Source of the DNA: JAKVAV01 sp047632755
Lineage (GTDB): Bacteria > Bacteroidota > Bacteroidia > Flavobacteriales_D > Cryomorphaceae
Direction: 5' to 3'
DNA: 64,000 nt
Assembly (NCBI GenBank): GCA_047632755.1
Contig: JBLIDT010000012.1
Coordinates: 1 to 64,000 of the forward strand
Shown here: positions 34,208 to 42,783 of the stretch, in pieces
How positions within the stretch are numbered: position 1 is the first letter of the stretch
Layout: every line of letters starts with the position of its first letter
Made by a program: the position numbers and the translations under genes
The notes under the pieces: generated by a model
Told to the model about the DNA's origin: nothing
The model's database searches: none
What the model saw: the letters and a program-made list of their open reading frames with translations, nothing else

Positions 34208-35329
34208 TTATATGGTAAGGTTTTTCTTGGATTCTTTGATGCGATTTACAAAATCATTGAACAAGTACCGCGAATCATGCGGTCCTGGCGAAGCTTCAGG
34301 ATGGTACTGAACACTAAAAACAGGCTTTGACTTCAATGCGAGTCCCGCAATAGTATTATCATTCAAATGGACATGCGTCACTTGTATGTCATCCATTGAT
34401 TCAATTGACTCGCGATTTACTACAAAACCATGGTTCTGAGAAGTAATTTCTGACTTACCTGTAATAAGATTCTTTATTGGGTGATTTATCCCCCGATGTC
34501 CATTGAACATCTTCTCTGTTTTGACGCCTTGGCTTAACGCGATCACTTGATGGCCAAGACATATTCCAAAAACAGGCTTTCCCAAGTTGATTATAGACCT
34601 AACCAAGTTTATCGTATCGCTCATGGCCGCTGGATCTCCAGGTCCATTTGAAATCAGATAAGCATTAGGTTCCCAAGCCTCCATTTCAGCAAGACTAGTT
34701 GCCATAGGGAATACTTTGAGACGACAACCTTCTTCGACCAAACAACGAAGAATATTCTTCTTCGTTCCCAAATCCAGCACAGCAACTTTCTGCTCACTTC
34801 CCAAAAGACCCATTTCATACGGATTCTTGCAAGTGACCTTAGAACTCAACTCTAGTCCCTCCATACTTGGCACTGCCGATAGAAGCTTTCTCAACTTGTC
34901 TATATCAATCTCCTCAGAAGATATGATAGCATTCATCGCCCCCTTGCTTCGAATATGTCTAATGAGCGCTCGAGTATCCACGTCTCTGATTCCTACCTTC
35001 CCATTCTGCTCAAAATAATCCTGAAGCGACATTTCTGACCCCACTCTACTGAAACTTGCTGAGAAGCGCTTCGAAACTAGCCCTGATATCTTTATACCAT
35101 CTGATTCAACTTCTTCGACATGTGTGCCATAGTTGCCTATGTGAGATGTCGCCATCACCACTATTTGCCCATAGTAAGAAGGGTCTGTAAAGATTTCTTG
35201 GTAGCCAGTCATACCCGTATTAAAGGCTATTTCTCCGGTGGTAGTACCTAATTTTCCTGCGGCTAAGCCGCGGAAAACAGTTCCATCCTGAAGAAGTAAA
35301 ACTGCTGGATTATTTGGGAGTATATTCAT
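34208..35329 (-). CDS. carA: Carbamoyl-phosphate synthase small (glutaminase) subunit
   Basis: Supplies ammonia from glutamine for carbamoyl phosphate, used in pyrimidine and arginine synthesis. The 373-residue protein has the CarA N-terminal domain (AFNTGMTGYQEIFTDPSY, about 36-52). The class I glutamine amidotransferase domain follows, with nucleophile Cys257 in FGICLGHQ and the His/Glu of YHPEASPGP near 345. carB is not next to it. The gene is separated from rplQ by a terminator whose loop contains a possible promoter element. Confidence 0.95.
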   Translation of the reverse strand: MNILPNNPAVLLLQDGTVFRGLAAGKLGTTTGEIAFNTGMTGYQEIFTDPSYYGQIVVMATSHIGNYGTHVEEVESDGIKISGLVSKRFSASFSRVGSEMSLQDYFEQNGKVGIRDVDTRALIRHIRSKGAMNAIISSEEIDIDKLRKLLSAVPSMEGLELSSKVTCKNPYEMGLLGSEQKVAVLDLGTKKNILRCLVEEGCRLKVFPMATSLAEMEAWEPNAYLISNGPGDPAAMSDTINLVRSIINLGKPVFGICLGHQVIALSQGVKTEKMFNGHRGINHPIKNLITGKSEITSQNHGFVVNRESIESMDDIQVTHVHLNDNTIAGLALKSKPVFSVQYHPEASPGPHDSRYLFNDFVNRIKESKKNLTI

Positions 35330-35344
35330 TTAAATTCAAATCAT

Positions 35345-35377
35345 AAAAAAAGGGATAATGCAAATTTACATTATCCC
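35345..35377 (-). terminator. Terminator of the ribosomal-protein operon
   Basis: GGGATAATG (35352-35360) pairs with CATTATCCC (35369-35377). On the minus strand the stem is followed by TTTTTTT. It lies 28 nt beyond the rplQ stop. Its loop reads TAAATTTG on the minus strand (35361-35368), an exact -7-type match 31 nt before the carA ATG, so the same element may also start carA transcription. Confidence 0.8.
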
Positions 35378-35405
35378 CTTTATCGTAATAGTATAAATCA
35401 AAAAA

Positions 35406-36011
35406 TCAGTCTTTCTTAGACTCTTCCTTGTTCTCTTCATTTTTAGGCTCTTCCTTTGGCTTAGAAGTAGCAGCTTCTGCTTTTACTTCTTTTGCTTCAG
35501 AAGCAGCCACATCCATAGTTTCTTCTGCCTTTACCTCTTCAGTTTTTGGCGTTTCTTCTACAGCAGGCGCTTCACTTGTAGCTTCAGTCTCCTTCTTCTT
35601 TCCACCACGACGACTTCTGCGAGTCTTTGTTGTCGACTCAGAAAGCATCAGCTCGTTGAAATCTACCAATTCGATCATCGCCATTTCTGCTGAATCACCC
35701 ATCCGTGTTCCCAGCTTGATAATTCTGGTGTATCCGCCTTCCCTTTGAGCTACTTTCGGAGCAATCTCGCGGAAAACTTCAGTAACAGCGTTTTTGCTTT
35801 GAAGGTTCTTAAATACTTCACGACGATTATGGGTCGAATCTTCCTTAGAGCGTGTAATAATAGGCTCAACAAACTTTCGCAATTCTTTGGCCTTCGCAAC
35901 AGTTGTGTTAATACGCTTGTGCTCAATTAAAGAGCAGGCCATATTCTCCAACATTGCCTTTCTATGGGCGGTCTTGCGGCCTAGTGCGTTATTTCTTTTG
36001 CCGTGTCTCAT
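35406..36011 (-). CDS. rplQ: 50S ribosomal protein L17 with long charged C-terminal tail
   Basis: The first ~120 residues are a standard L17 (MRHGKRNNALGRKTAHRKAML, HNRREVFKNLQ, GGYTRIIKLGTRMGDSAEMA). Residues ~135-201 are a low-complexity Glu/Lys/Ala/Thr tail beyond the usual bacterial core. Tails on L17 occur in Bacteroidota; a specific role is unknown. It is the last gene of the long translation operon, 49 nt after rpoA. Confidence 0.95.
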   Translation of the reverse strand: MRHGKRNNALGRKTAHRKAMLENMACSLIEHKRINTTVAKAKELRKFVEPIITRSKEDSTHNRREVFKNLQSKNAVTEVFREIAPKVAQREGGYTRIIKLGTRMGDSAEMAMIELVDFNELMLSESTTKTRRSRRGGKKKETEATSEAPAVEETPKTEEVKAEETMDVAASEAKEVKAEAATSKPKEEPKNEENKEESKKD

Positions 36012-36060
36012 TATTCTTCTTATTGTCAGCTTCGGCGAACCTCAACTGAACGTTGATTTA

Positions 36061-37053
36061 TTACTCTTTATCTAATTTGTACTTCGAAACATTCATTCCG
36101 AAAGAAAGACCTTTGGACTCAATTAAGTCTTCCAGTTCTGTCAAAGACTTCTTACCGAAGTTTCTGAATTTCAACAAATCATTTTTGTTGAAGGAGACCA
36201 AATCACCTAAACTTTCAATATCAGCAGCCTTCAAACAATTTAACGCTCGCACTGAAAGATCCATATCTACCAACTTCGTTTTCAAAAGTTGACGCATGTG
36301 AAGAGATGTTTCGTCAAATTCTTCAGTTTCGGATTTCTGTTCGCTATCCAATGTAATTTTCTCGTCTGAGAACAACATGAAATGATGAATCAAAATCTTC
36401 GCAGCCTCCTGGAGAGCGTCCTTTGGGGTAATTGACCCGTCAGTTATCACATCCATGATTAACTTCTCGTAATCTGTCTTCTGCTCAACACGAAAATTCT
36501 CAATCGTGTAATTCACATTTCGAATAGGTGTGAAGATCGAATCAATGAAAATGGTTCCCATCGGAGCATTGCTCACTTTGTTCTCCTCAGATGGACGGTA
36601 TCCTCTACCTTTTCCAATGCTGATTTCCATATCTAATTTAACCGACTTCTCTTTCGTGCAAATCACGAGATCAGGATTTAATACTTGAAACCCAGTAGTA
36701 AATTTCCCAATGTCACCTGCTGTAAATGCATCAGTACCGCTGATCGAAACAGCTACTTTCTCGGAATCTGTTCCCTCGATTTGTCGTTTGAAGCGCACTT
36801 GCTTCAGGTTTAATACGATTTCAGTAACGTCTTCTACTACACCCTCGATAGTCGAGAACTCATGTTCTACCCCTTCCATCTTAATGGAAGTGATCGCGAA
36901 TCCTTCTAAAGAGGAAAGTAAAATACGACGAAGAGCATTACCTATTGTAATCCCATAACCAGGTTCCAACGGACGGAATTCGAATTTTCCGTCGTTATTA
37001 TCTGATTCGATCATAATGACCTTATCGGGTTTCTGAAAATCTAAAATGGCCAT
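36061..37053 (-). CDS. rpoA: RNA polymerase alpha subunit
   Basis: 330 residues. The N-terminal dimerisation domain includes RPLEPGYGITIGNALRRILLSS (about 27-48) and GRGYRPSEEN. The alpha-CTD (about 260-325) has VRALNCLKAADIESLGDLV and FRNFGKKSLTELE for UP-element and activator contacts. It lies between rpsD and rplQ, the usual alpha-operon order. Confidence 0.97.
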   Translation of the reverse strand: MAILDFQKPDKVIMIESDNNDGKFEFRPLEPGYGITIGNALRRILLSSLEGFAITSIKMEGVEHEFSTIEGVVEDVTEIVLNLKQVRFKRQIEGTDSEKVAVSISGTDAFTAGDIGKFTTGFQVLNPDLVICTKEKSVKLDMEISIGKGRGYRPSEENKVSNAPMGTIFIDSIFTPIRNVNYTIENFRVEQKTDYEKLIMDVITDGSITPKDALQEAAKILIHHFMLFSDEKITLDSEQKSETEEFDETSLHMRQLLKTKLVDMDLSVRALNCLKAADIESLGDLVSFNKNDLLKFRNFGKKSLTELEDLIESKGLSFGMNVSKYKLDKE

Positions 37054-37078
37054 GAAGGTTTGTCCTTAGTTAAGGTTA

Positions 37079-37687
37079 TTATTTAGAATAAAGCTCGACG
37101 ATAAGCTGCTCCTTGATATTTTCAGGAATTTGCTCTCTCGTCGGATGTAGCACGTAAGTTCCCTCTAGTGCATTTCGATCGAAGTCAATCCAGTCGTACT
37201 TTTGACGTCCAGACGAAGCCAGTGAATTACTCACTATTTCTAATGACTTGGAACGCTCTCGTACTCCTACTTTGTCGCCAGGGCGTACAGAGTAGGATGG
37301 AATGTTTACAATGTTTCCGTTTACAGTAATGTGTCGGTGACCAACTAGCTGTCTTGCTCCACTTCTTGTTGGTGAAACTCCCATCCGGTAAACCACATTG
37401 TCCAATCTGGCCTCGCAGAATTGTAGCAACAATTCTCCAGTTATTCCTACTTTCCTCTGAGCTTTATCAAAGAGATTCGCAAATTGGCGTTCTAGAATAC
37501 CGTAGGTATACTTCGCTTTTTGCTTTTCAAGGAGCTGAACTGCGTATTCAGATTGCTTAGAACGACGCTTGTTCGGACCATGAAACCCTGGAGCGTAGTT
37601 TTTACGCTCCAATGATTTATCAGGACCGAAAATCGGTTCTTTAAAACGACGTGCTATTTTTGACTTGGGGCCTGTATATCGTGCCAT
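37079..37687 (-). CDS. rpsD: 30S ribosomal protein S4
   Basis: 202 residues starting MARYTGPKSKIARR. The S4 RNA-binding domain is around 93-155 (LDNVVYRMGVSPTRSGARQLVGHRHITVNG). The N-terminal zinc-binding cysteines found in some S4 proteins are absent. S4 initiates 30S assembly and represses the alpha operon in E. coli; regulation here is not visible. Confidence 0.97.
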   Translation of the reverse strand: MARYTGPKSKIARRFKEPIFGPDKSLERKNYAPGFHGPNKRRSKQSEYAVQLLEKQKAKYTYGILERQFANLFDKAQRKVGITGELLLQFCEARLDNVVYRMGVSPTRSGARQLVGHRHITVNGNIVNIPSYSVRPGDKVGVRERSKSLEIVSNSLASSGRQKYDWIDFDRNALEGTYVLHPTREQIPENIKEQLIVELYSK

Positions 37688-37728
37688 ATCTTAATCTGTA
37701 TATTCGACTTTGATCGTTTTGACGGAAA

Positions 37729-38115
37729 TTATACTCTTCTGCGCTTTGGTGGGCGACAACCATTGTGTGGCAATGGGGTAACGTCAACTATTTCAGTCAC
37801 CTCAACACCTGTATTGTGAATAGATCGGATTGCAGACTCTCGCCCTGAACCTGGTCCTTTTACATAAACTTTTACTTTACGAAGACCAAGGTCATGCGCC
37901 ACTTTTGCACATTCCTCAGCAGCTACTTGTGCTGCATAGGGAGTATTCTTCTTTGATCCTCTAAATCCCTGTTTACCTGCCGAGGACCAGCTTATAACTT
38001 GTCCTGAAGCATTACACATGGAAATAATAATGTTGTTGAACGTAGCTTGGATATGGGCTTCACCCACTGCCTCCACTTTTACATTCAATTTTTTCTTTAC
38101 GTTAGACTTTGCCAT
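37729..38115 (-). CDS. rpsK: 30S ribosomal protein S11
   Basis: 128 residues with the conserved TFNNIIISM, GKQGFRGSKKNTPYAAQ and the C-terminal DVTPLPHNGCRPPKRRRV. It is a platform protein near the Shine-Dalgarno/anti-Shine-Dalgarno duplex. It follows rpsM by 25 nt and precedes rpsD by 41 nt, one of the longer gaps in the operon. Confidence 0.97.
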   Translation of the reverse strand: MAKSNVKKKLNVKVEAVGEAHIQATFNNIIISMCNASGQVISWSSAGKQGFRGSKKNTPYAAQVAAEECAKVAHDLGLRKVKVYVKGPGSGRESAIRSIHNTGVEVTEIVDVTPLPHNGCRPPKRRRV

Positions 38116-38140
38116 CGTTGTTGAATTATCTACCGATTAA

Positions 38141-38518
38141 TTATTTGGTAGCCTTTTTCTTATTGGCTACAGTCTTTCTCTTCCCTTTTCTCGTTCGAGA
38201 ATTGTTCTTGGTTCTCTGCCCCCTTAGAGGAAGGCCCGTACGGTGCCGAATACCTCTGTAACAGCCAATATCCATCAATCTTTTGATGTTTGTCTGAATC
38301 TCCGAGCGAAGCGACCCTTCAACAACGTACTCATCACTTATGAGTTGTCTTATCGAGGCAGTTTGCTCGTCGGTCCAATCATCAACCTTAATACTCTGGT
38401 CAACATCAGTTCTCGACAGAATTTCGACGGCTTTTGTGGAGCCAATTCCGTAAATATAAGTGAGGGATATTACGCCTCTTTTGTTCTTTGGTAAATCTAC
38501 ACCAGCTATCCTAGCCAT
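38141..38518 (-). CDS. rpsM: 30S ribosomal protein S13
   Basis: 125 residues beginning MARIAGVDLPKNKRGVISLTYIYGIG, with the RGIRHRTGLPLRGQRTKNNSRTR signature near the end and a lysine-rich tail. It binds the 30S head and contacts tRNA and 50S bridges. It lies 10 nt after rpmJ. Confidence 0.97.
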   Translation of the reverse strand: MARIAGVDLPKNKRGVISLTYIYGIGSTKAVEILSRTDVDQSIKVDDWTDEQTASIRQLISDEYVVEGSLRSEIQTNIKRLMDIGCYRGIRHRTGLPLRGQRTKNNSRTRKGKRKTVANKKKATK

Positions 38519-38528
38519 AATACTTAGT

Positions 38529-38645
38529 TTATCCTTGTCGTTGCTTGAACTTTGGGTTCTTTTTGTTGATCACATACAACCTACCCTTACGGCGTACGAT
38601 CTTGCAATCTACTGAACGTTTCTTAACACTCGCTCTTGTTTTCAT
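38529..38645 (-). CDS. rpmJ: 50S ribosomal protein L36, zinc-independent form
   Basis: A 38-codon gene translated by hand from the ATG at 38645-38643 to a TAA at 38531-38529. It begins MKTRASVKKRSVDCKIVRR and ends KFKQRQG, unmistakable L36. Of the four zinc ligands in the C+ form (three Cys and one His), only Cys14 remains; the others are Ser11, Asn and Phe. It is therefore the non-zinc type. Spacing is 7 nt from infA and 10 nt to rpsM. Confidence 0.95.
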   Translation of the reverse strand: MKTRASVKKRSVDCKIVRRKGRLYVINKKNPKFKQRQG

Positions 38646-38652
38646 CGATCCT

Positions 38653-38871
38653 TTATTTGTATCTGAAGGTAATTCTACCTTTGCTTAAATCGTATGGAGA
38701 CATTTCAACTTTCACCTTATCACCTGGCAAGATTTTAATGTAATGCATTCTCATCTTACCAGAAATATGAGCCACGATTACATGACCGTTTTCTAATTCG
38801 ACTTTGAACATCGCGTTGGACAATGCTTCCACTATTGTCCCGTCCTGCTCGATAGATGATTGTTTCGCCAT
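38653..38871 (-). CDS. infA: Translation initiation factor IF-1
   Basis: 72 residues, the standard IF-1 OB-fold: IEQDGTIVEALSNAMFKVELENGH, then MRMHYIKILPGDKVKVEMSPYDL and KGRITFRYK. It binds the 30S A-site during initiation. It follows secY directly; no map or adk gene intervenes. Confidence 0.97.
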   Translation of the reverse strand: MAKQSSIEQDGTIVEALSNAMFKVELENGHVIVAHISGKMRMHYIKILPGDKVKVEMSPYDLSKGRITFRYK

Positions 38872-38891
38872 ACTTTAATTCTCTCGTATCA

Positions 38892-40220
38892 TTATCCCGC
38901 CATTCCGAAGGTTGATGCTTTCCCAGCTAACTTTCCGGTCTTCATCAATCCGTCATAGTGACGCATTAGTAAGTAACTTTCTATTTGTTGCAATGTGTCT
39001 AGTATCACACCCACCATGATCAAAAGAGATGTTCCTCCAAAAAATATAGAGAAAGCCTGCTTAACCCCTGCCTGCAAAGCAAACACTGGAAGGATAGCAA
39101 TAAAACCTAGAAAAATTGCTCCTGGTAAAGTGATTCTTGATAGAACGTTGTCCAAGAAGTCTGCCGTAGATCTTCCTGGTTTCACTCCTGGAACAAATCC
39201 TCCGTTTCTCTTTAAATCATCTGCCATTTGATTCGGATTAACAGTGATAGCAGTGTAGAAATAAGTGAACGCTACTACCATGATAAAAAAGATAAGGTTG
39301 TACCAAAAGCCGGCAAAGTTAGCCAATTCTACGATAAAACCTGACTGAGAGTCAGAATATTGAGCTATGTATAAGGGAACGAACATTATTGCTTGAGCAA
39401 ATATGATCGGCATCACCCCTGCACTGTTGACTTTCAATGGGATATACTGACGAGCTCCTTGACTGTACTCTCGTCCTCCCATCTGTTGTTTAGCAAATTG
39501 TATGGGAACACGTCGCACTGCCTGTACAAGAGCCACTGTAGCACCAATCACCACCAATAAAGCAACAAGCTCGACTAATAAAACCACCAGACCATTTCCC
39601 TCTGGGCCTGTCGAAGCTACAATTTCCTGAAAAAATGCGCTTGGCAGTCCTGCAATGATACCGATCATGATCAAAAGTGAAATTCCATTACCAACGCCTC
39701 TGTCAGTAATTCTTTCACCTAACCACATCACGAATAACGTTCCTGTTGTTAATATTACAATTGCAGTGGCCCACCAGAAGGGAGTATCATACAATCTCGC
39801 ATCGGCAGGAACAGATGCTGCAATGTAACCAGGTGCTTGAAAACACGTTATAACAATTGTTAAAAATCTCGTGTACTGGTTAATCTTCTTTCTACCACTT
39901 TCCCCTTCCTTCTGCATTTTCTGTATGGTAGGGACAGCAATTCCCATCAACTGCATAATAATCGATGCAGAGATGTAGGGCATAATGCCTAGACTAAAGA
40001 TAGATGCACGGTTAAAAGCTCCACCTGTAAACAAGTCAAGCAAACCAGCTAAACCACCACCGCCTTCATTGGCAGCAGCCAAACGAGCTGAGTCAATCCC
40101 GGGTAGTACAATATAAGAACCGATACGAAAGACAAGAAGCAATGCAAGCGTCGTTAAGATACGATTTCGCAATTCCTCAATACTCCAAATATTTCTAAGT
40201 GTCTGAATAAAATTCTTCAT
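38892..40220 (-). CDS. secY: Protein translocase subunit SecY
   Basis: 442 residues forming the ten-helix Sec channel. Visible hallmarks include GIMPYISASIIMQL (about 78-91), GERITDRGVGNGISLLI (about 167-183) and VNSAGVMPIIFAQAI, with the C-terminal QQIESYLLMRHYDGLMK. It lies between rplO and infA in the spc part of the operon. secE and secG are not in the window. Confidence 0.97.
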   Translation of the reverse strand: MKNFIQTLRNIWSIEELRNRILTTLALLLVFRIGSYIVLPGIDSARLAAANEGGGGLAGLLDLFTGGAFNRASIFSLGIMPYISASIIMQLMGIAVPTIQKMQKEGESGRKKINQYTRFLTIVITCFQAPGYIAASVPADARLYDTPFWWATAIVILTTGTLFVMWLGERITDRGVGNGISLLIMIGIIAGLPSAFFQEIVASTGPEGNGLVVLLVELVALLVVIGATVALVQAVRRVPIQFAKQQMGGREYSQGARQYIPLKVNSAGVMPIIFAQAIMFVPLYIAQYSDSQSGFIVELANFAGFWYNLIFFIMVVAFTYFYTAITVNPNQMADDLKRNGGFVPGVKPGRSTADFLDNVLSRITLPGAIFLGFIAILPVFALQAGVKQAFSIFFGGTSLLIMVGVILDTLQQIESYLLMRHYDGLMKTGKLAGKASTFGMAG

Positions 40221-40242
40221 AACAAGTCGGTTCCTCTAATCG

Positions 40243-40689
40243 TTAAAGCGTTTTGGCCTCTCCACCCTTTCCTTCAATTGCTTCCTTTGCAGAAGCGGAA
40301 AAAGCATGAGCCGTTACAGTTACTTTGGCGTTTAATTCACCTCTGCCTAAAATTTTAACAAGATCCTTTTTTGCACAAAGACCATTGTCAACAAAAGTTT
40401 CAGTAGTGAAAACTTCAATCTTCTTTTCAGAAAAAAGCATTTCAATTACGTCCAAATTGATCCCTTTGTACTCTACTCTATTTGGATTGGTGAAACCAAA
40501 TTTAGGTACACGACGCTGCAAAGGCATTTGACCACCCTCGAAACCACGCTTTCTACTGTATCCACTTCTGGATTTCGCTCCTTTGTGTCCACGTCCAGCT
40601 GTATCGCCAAAACCGCTTCCTTCTCCTCTTCCGAGGCGCCTTTTATTCTTATTCGACCCTTTTGCAGGTCTAAGGTTACTTAAATTCAT
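40243..40689 (-). CDS. rplO: 50S ribosomal protein L15
   Basis: 148 residues from the ATG at 40689; a GTG one codon upstream is the less likely start. Signatures are MNLSNLRPAKGSNKNKRRLGRG, GHKGAKSRSGYSRKRGFEGGQMPL and the C-terminal AHAFSASAKEAIEGKGG. It is a late-assembly 50S protein, 21 nt after rpmD. Confidence 0.97.
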   Translation of the reverse strand: MNLSNLRPAKGSNKNKRRLGRGEGSGFGDTAGRGHKGAKSRSGYSRKRGFEGGQMPLQRRVPKFGFTNPNRVEYKGINLDVIEMLFSEKKIEVFTTETFVDNGLCAKKDLVKILGRGELNAKVTVTAHAFSASAKEAIEGKGGEAKTL

Positions 40690-40710
40690 CACTCAATACT
40701 TTTAGTTGTA

Positions 40711-40893
40711 TTACTTCTCTTGAACAGTTACTAGATGACTCACCTTAGCAATCATCCCCATGATCTGCGGCGTGCCCACTTTCAAAACAGGACGATGCAA
40801 TTTCTTTAATCCAAGTGCTTCCAAAGTTCTCTTTTGATTCTTTGGTCTTCTGATCGCACTCTTAACTTGAGTTACTATAAGTTCTTTTGCCAT
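40711..40893 (-). CDS. rpmD: 50S ribosomal protein L30
   Basis: 60 residues, typical short bacterial L30: ELIVTQVKSAIRRPKNQKRTLEALGLKK and a C-terminal GMIAKVSHLVTVQE. It lies between rpsE and rplO, the usual spc order. Confidence 0.96.
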   Translation of the reverse strand: MAKELIVTQVKSAIRRPKNQKRTLEALGLKKLHRPVLKVGTPQIMGMIAKVSHLVTVQEK

Positions 40894-40904
40894 TTTCTAG
40901 TCGC

Positions 40905-41423
40905 TTAACCGTTAAACACGCGTTGCATTGAAATCCCACGCTGGTTTGCTACTGCTCGCGCATCTCTCATATTGGAAAGTGCATCCAAAGTAGCTTTCAC
41001 AACATTGTGTGGATTTGATGATCCCTGTGATTTTGCCAAAACATCCTTGATTCCAACACTCTCAAGTACTGCGCGCATGGCACCACCTGCGATTACTCCA
41101 GTACCGTTAGATGCAGGCTTCAAGAAAACTCTCGCTCCTGCATACTTGCCGTATTGGCTGTGCGGTACAGTGTCATTTACAATAGGAACTTTAATAAGGT
41201 TCTTTTTTGCGTCGTCAATACCTTTAGCGATAGCTGTTGTTACTTCTTTAGCTTTCCCTAAACCATGACCAACAACTCCGTTTTCATTCCCAACTACTAC
41301 GATGGCCGAGAAACTGAATGTACGTCCACCCTTAGTTACTTTGGTAACACGATTGATTGTAACGAGCTTATCTTTTAACTCAAGATCGCTCGACTTAACG
41401 CGTTTAATGCTTGCTTTTGCCAT
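40905..41423 (-). CDS. rpsE: 30S ribosomal protein S5
   Basis: 172 residues. The N-terminal double-stranded-RNA-binding-like domain contains LVTINRVTKVTKGGRTFSF and VGHGLGKAKEVTTAI. The C-terminal domain has GTGVIAGGAMRAVLESVGIKDVL. S5 is a decoding-fidelity protein. Spacing to rplR is 7 nt. Confidence 0.97.
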   Translation of the reverse strand: MAKASIKRVKSSDLELKDKLVTINRVTKVTKGGRTFSFSAIVVVGNENGVVGHGLGKAKEVTTAIAKGIDDAKKNLIKVPIVNDTVPHSQYGKYAGARVFLKPASNGTGVIAGGAMRAVLESVGIKDVLAKSQGSSNPHNVVKATLDALSNMRDARAVANQRGISMQRVFNG

Positions 41424-41430
41424 GATCTGC

Positions 41431-41784
41431 TTAAAATTTTAGACCGCCTTCGCGGGCTGCATCTGCCAATGATTTAACTCTTCCGTGATAGAGGTAGCCG
41501 TTTCTGTCGAAAACCACTTCTGTGATTCCCGCTGCAGAAGCTTTTTCAGCAACATCCTTCCCAACAATAGCTGCTTGATCCTTCTTTGGGATCTTCTGAG
41601 CGGCCTCGTTTTTTAAAGAATCAGACGCAACTAGAGTCTTTCCCTCTGAATCGTCTATGATTTGCGCATAGATCTGAGTGTTGCTTCTGTAAACTGAAAG
41701 CCTAGGGCGTTCAGTAGTACCCGTAATATTCTTACGAATACTTCGTTTGATCCTTTTTCTGCGTAATAGCTTTGTCTTTGCCAT
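41431..41784 (-). CDS. rplR: 50S ribosomal protein L18
   Basis: 117 residues with RRKRIKRSIRKNITGTTERPRLSVYRS and the C-terminal VVFDRNGYLYHGRVKSLADAAREGGLKF. It binds 5S rRNA together with L5. It lies 12 nt after rplF. Confidence 0.97.
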   Translation of the reverse strand: MAKTKLLRRKRIKRSIRKNITGTTERPRLSVYRSNTQIYAQIIDDSEGKTLVASDSLKNEAAQKIPKKDQAAIVGKDVAEKASAAGITEVVFDRNGYLYHGRVKSLADAAREGGLKF

Positions 41785-41796
41785 AACTTAATGCAA

Positions 41797-42348
41797 TTAT
41801 TTACCTGCAGCTTTACCTGCTTTTCTTCTAATTTGTTCACCAACGAAACGCACACCTTTCCCTTTATAAGGTTCTGGTTTTCTCAATGAGCGAATCTTTG
41901 CAGCCACTTGACCTATCAACTGTTTGTCGTGAGACTCGAGAGTAATTATTGGATTTTTACCTTTTGCTTGGTCTGCCCCAATTGTAATTTCTGTTGGAAC
42001 CTCGAAAAATATTGGGTGCGAGAATCCAAGAGCAACTTCCAATCGCTGACCTTGTACTTTGGCTCTGTAACCTACACCAACAAGTTCTTGTTTGATAGTA
42101 TAACCTTGGCTTACGCCTTCAACCATATTATTCACAAGGGAGCGGTACAAACCATGCAAAGCTTTTGTTTGTTTCTCTTCGTTAGCTCTTTCGAAAGAGA
42201 CTATACCATCTTCGACTTTGCAAGTAATTGAAGGGTTTAACGCTTGTGTTAATTCCCCTTTCTTTCCTTTTACCGTTACCACGTTGTCCTTAACGTCAAT
42301 GGTTACGCCATCGGGGACAGATATTGGAGCTTTTCCTATTCGAGACAT
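41797..42348 (-). CDS. rplF: 50S ribosomal protein L6
   Basis: 183 residues comprising two repeated L6 domains. It begins MSRIGKAPISVPDGVTI and ends with the conserved KPEPYKGKGVRFVGEQIRRKAGK. It lies near the sarcin-ricin loop and factor-binding site of the 50S subunit. Confidence 0.97.
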   Translation of the reverse strand: MSRIGKAPISVPDGVTIDVKDNVVTVKGKKGELTQALNPSITCKVEDGIVSFERANEEKQTKALHGLYRSLVNNMVEGVSQGYTIKQELVGVGYRAKVQGQRLEVALGFSHPIFFEVPTEITIGADQAKGKNPIITLESHDKQLIGQVAAKIRSLRKPEPYKGKGVRFVGEQIRRKAGKAAGK

Positions 42349-42366
42349 TGCTGTTCTTTTTTCTTT

Positions 42367-42765
42367 TTAGTAAACGTAGCAAACTACTTCGCCACCTACT
42401 TTTTGAACTCTAGCTTCCTTGTCAGTCATAATCCCTCTTGAGGTTGACACGATGGAAACACCTAAACCGTTCAATACACGTGGTAATTCTTCAGAGCCTG
42501 CATATTGTCTAAGACCTGGACGCGATGCGCGTTGGAGCTTTTTGATAGCAGGAACCTTGCTTACCGGATGATACTTTAAAGCAATCTTAATTGAGCCTTG
42601 CGGTGAATCATCTTGAATTTTATAATTAAGGATATAACCTTTTTCCATTAGGATTTTGGTAATCTCCTTTTTCATGTTAGACGCAGGAATCACTACAACT
42701 CGCTTCTTGGCGGTCATCGCGTTTCTAATACGTGTTAAGTAATCTGCAATTGGATCTGAATACAT
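42367..42765 (-). CDS. rpsH: 30S ribosomal protein S8
   Basis: 132 residues: DPIADYLTRIRNAMTAKKRVV at the start and GLGVSIVSTSRGIMTDKEARVQKVGGEVVCYVY at the end. S8 binds helix 21 of 16S rRNA and in E. coli represses the spc operon; an equivalent mRNA site was not identified here. Confidence 0.97.
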   Translation of the reverse strand: MYSDPIADYLTRIRNAMTAKKRVVVIPASNMKKEITKILMEKGYILNYKIQDDSPQGSIKIALKYHPVSKVPAIKKLQRASRPGLRQYAGSEELPRVLNGLGVSIVSTSRGIMTDKEARVQKVGGEVVCYVY

Positions 42766-42783
42766 AATCTCTTATTCTTTGAA

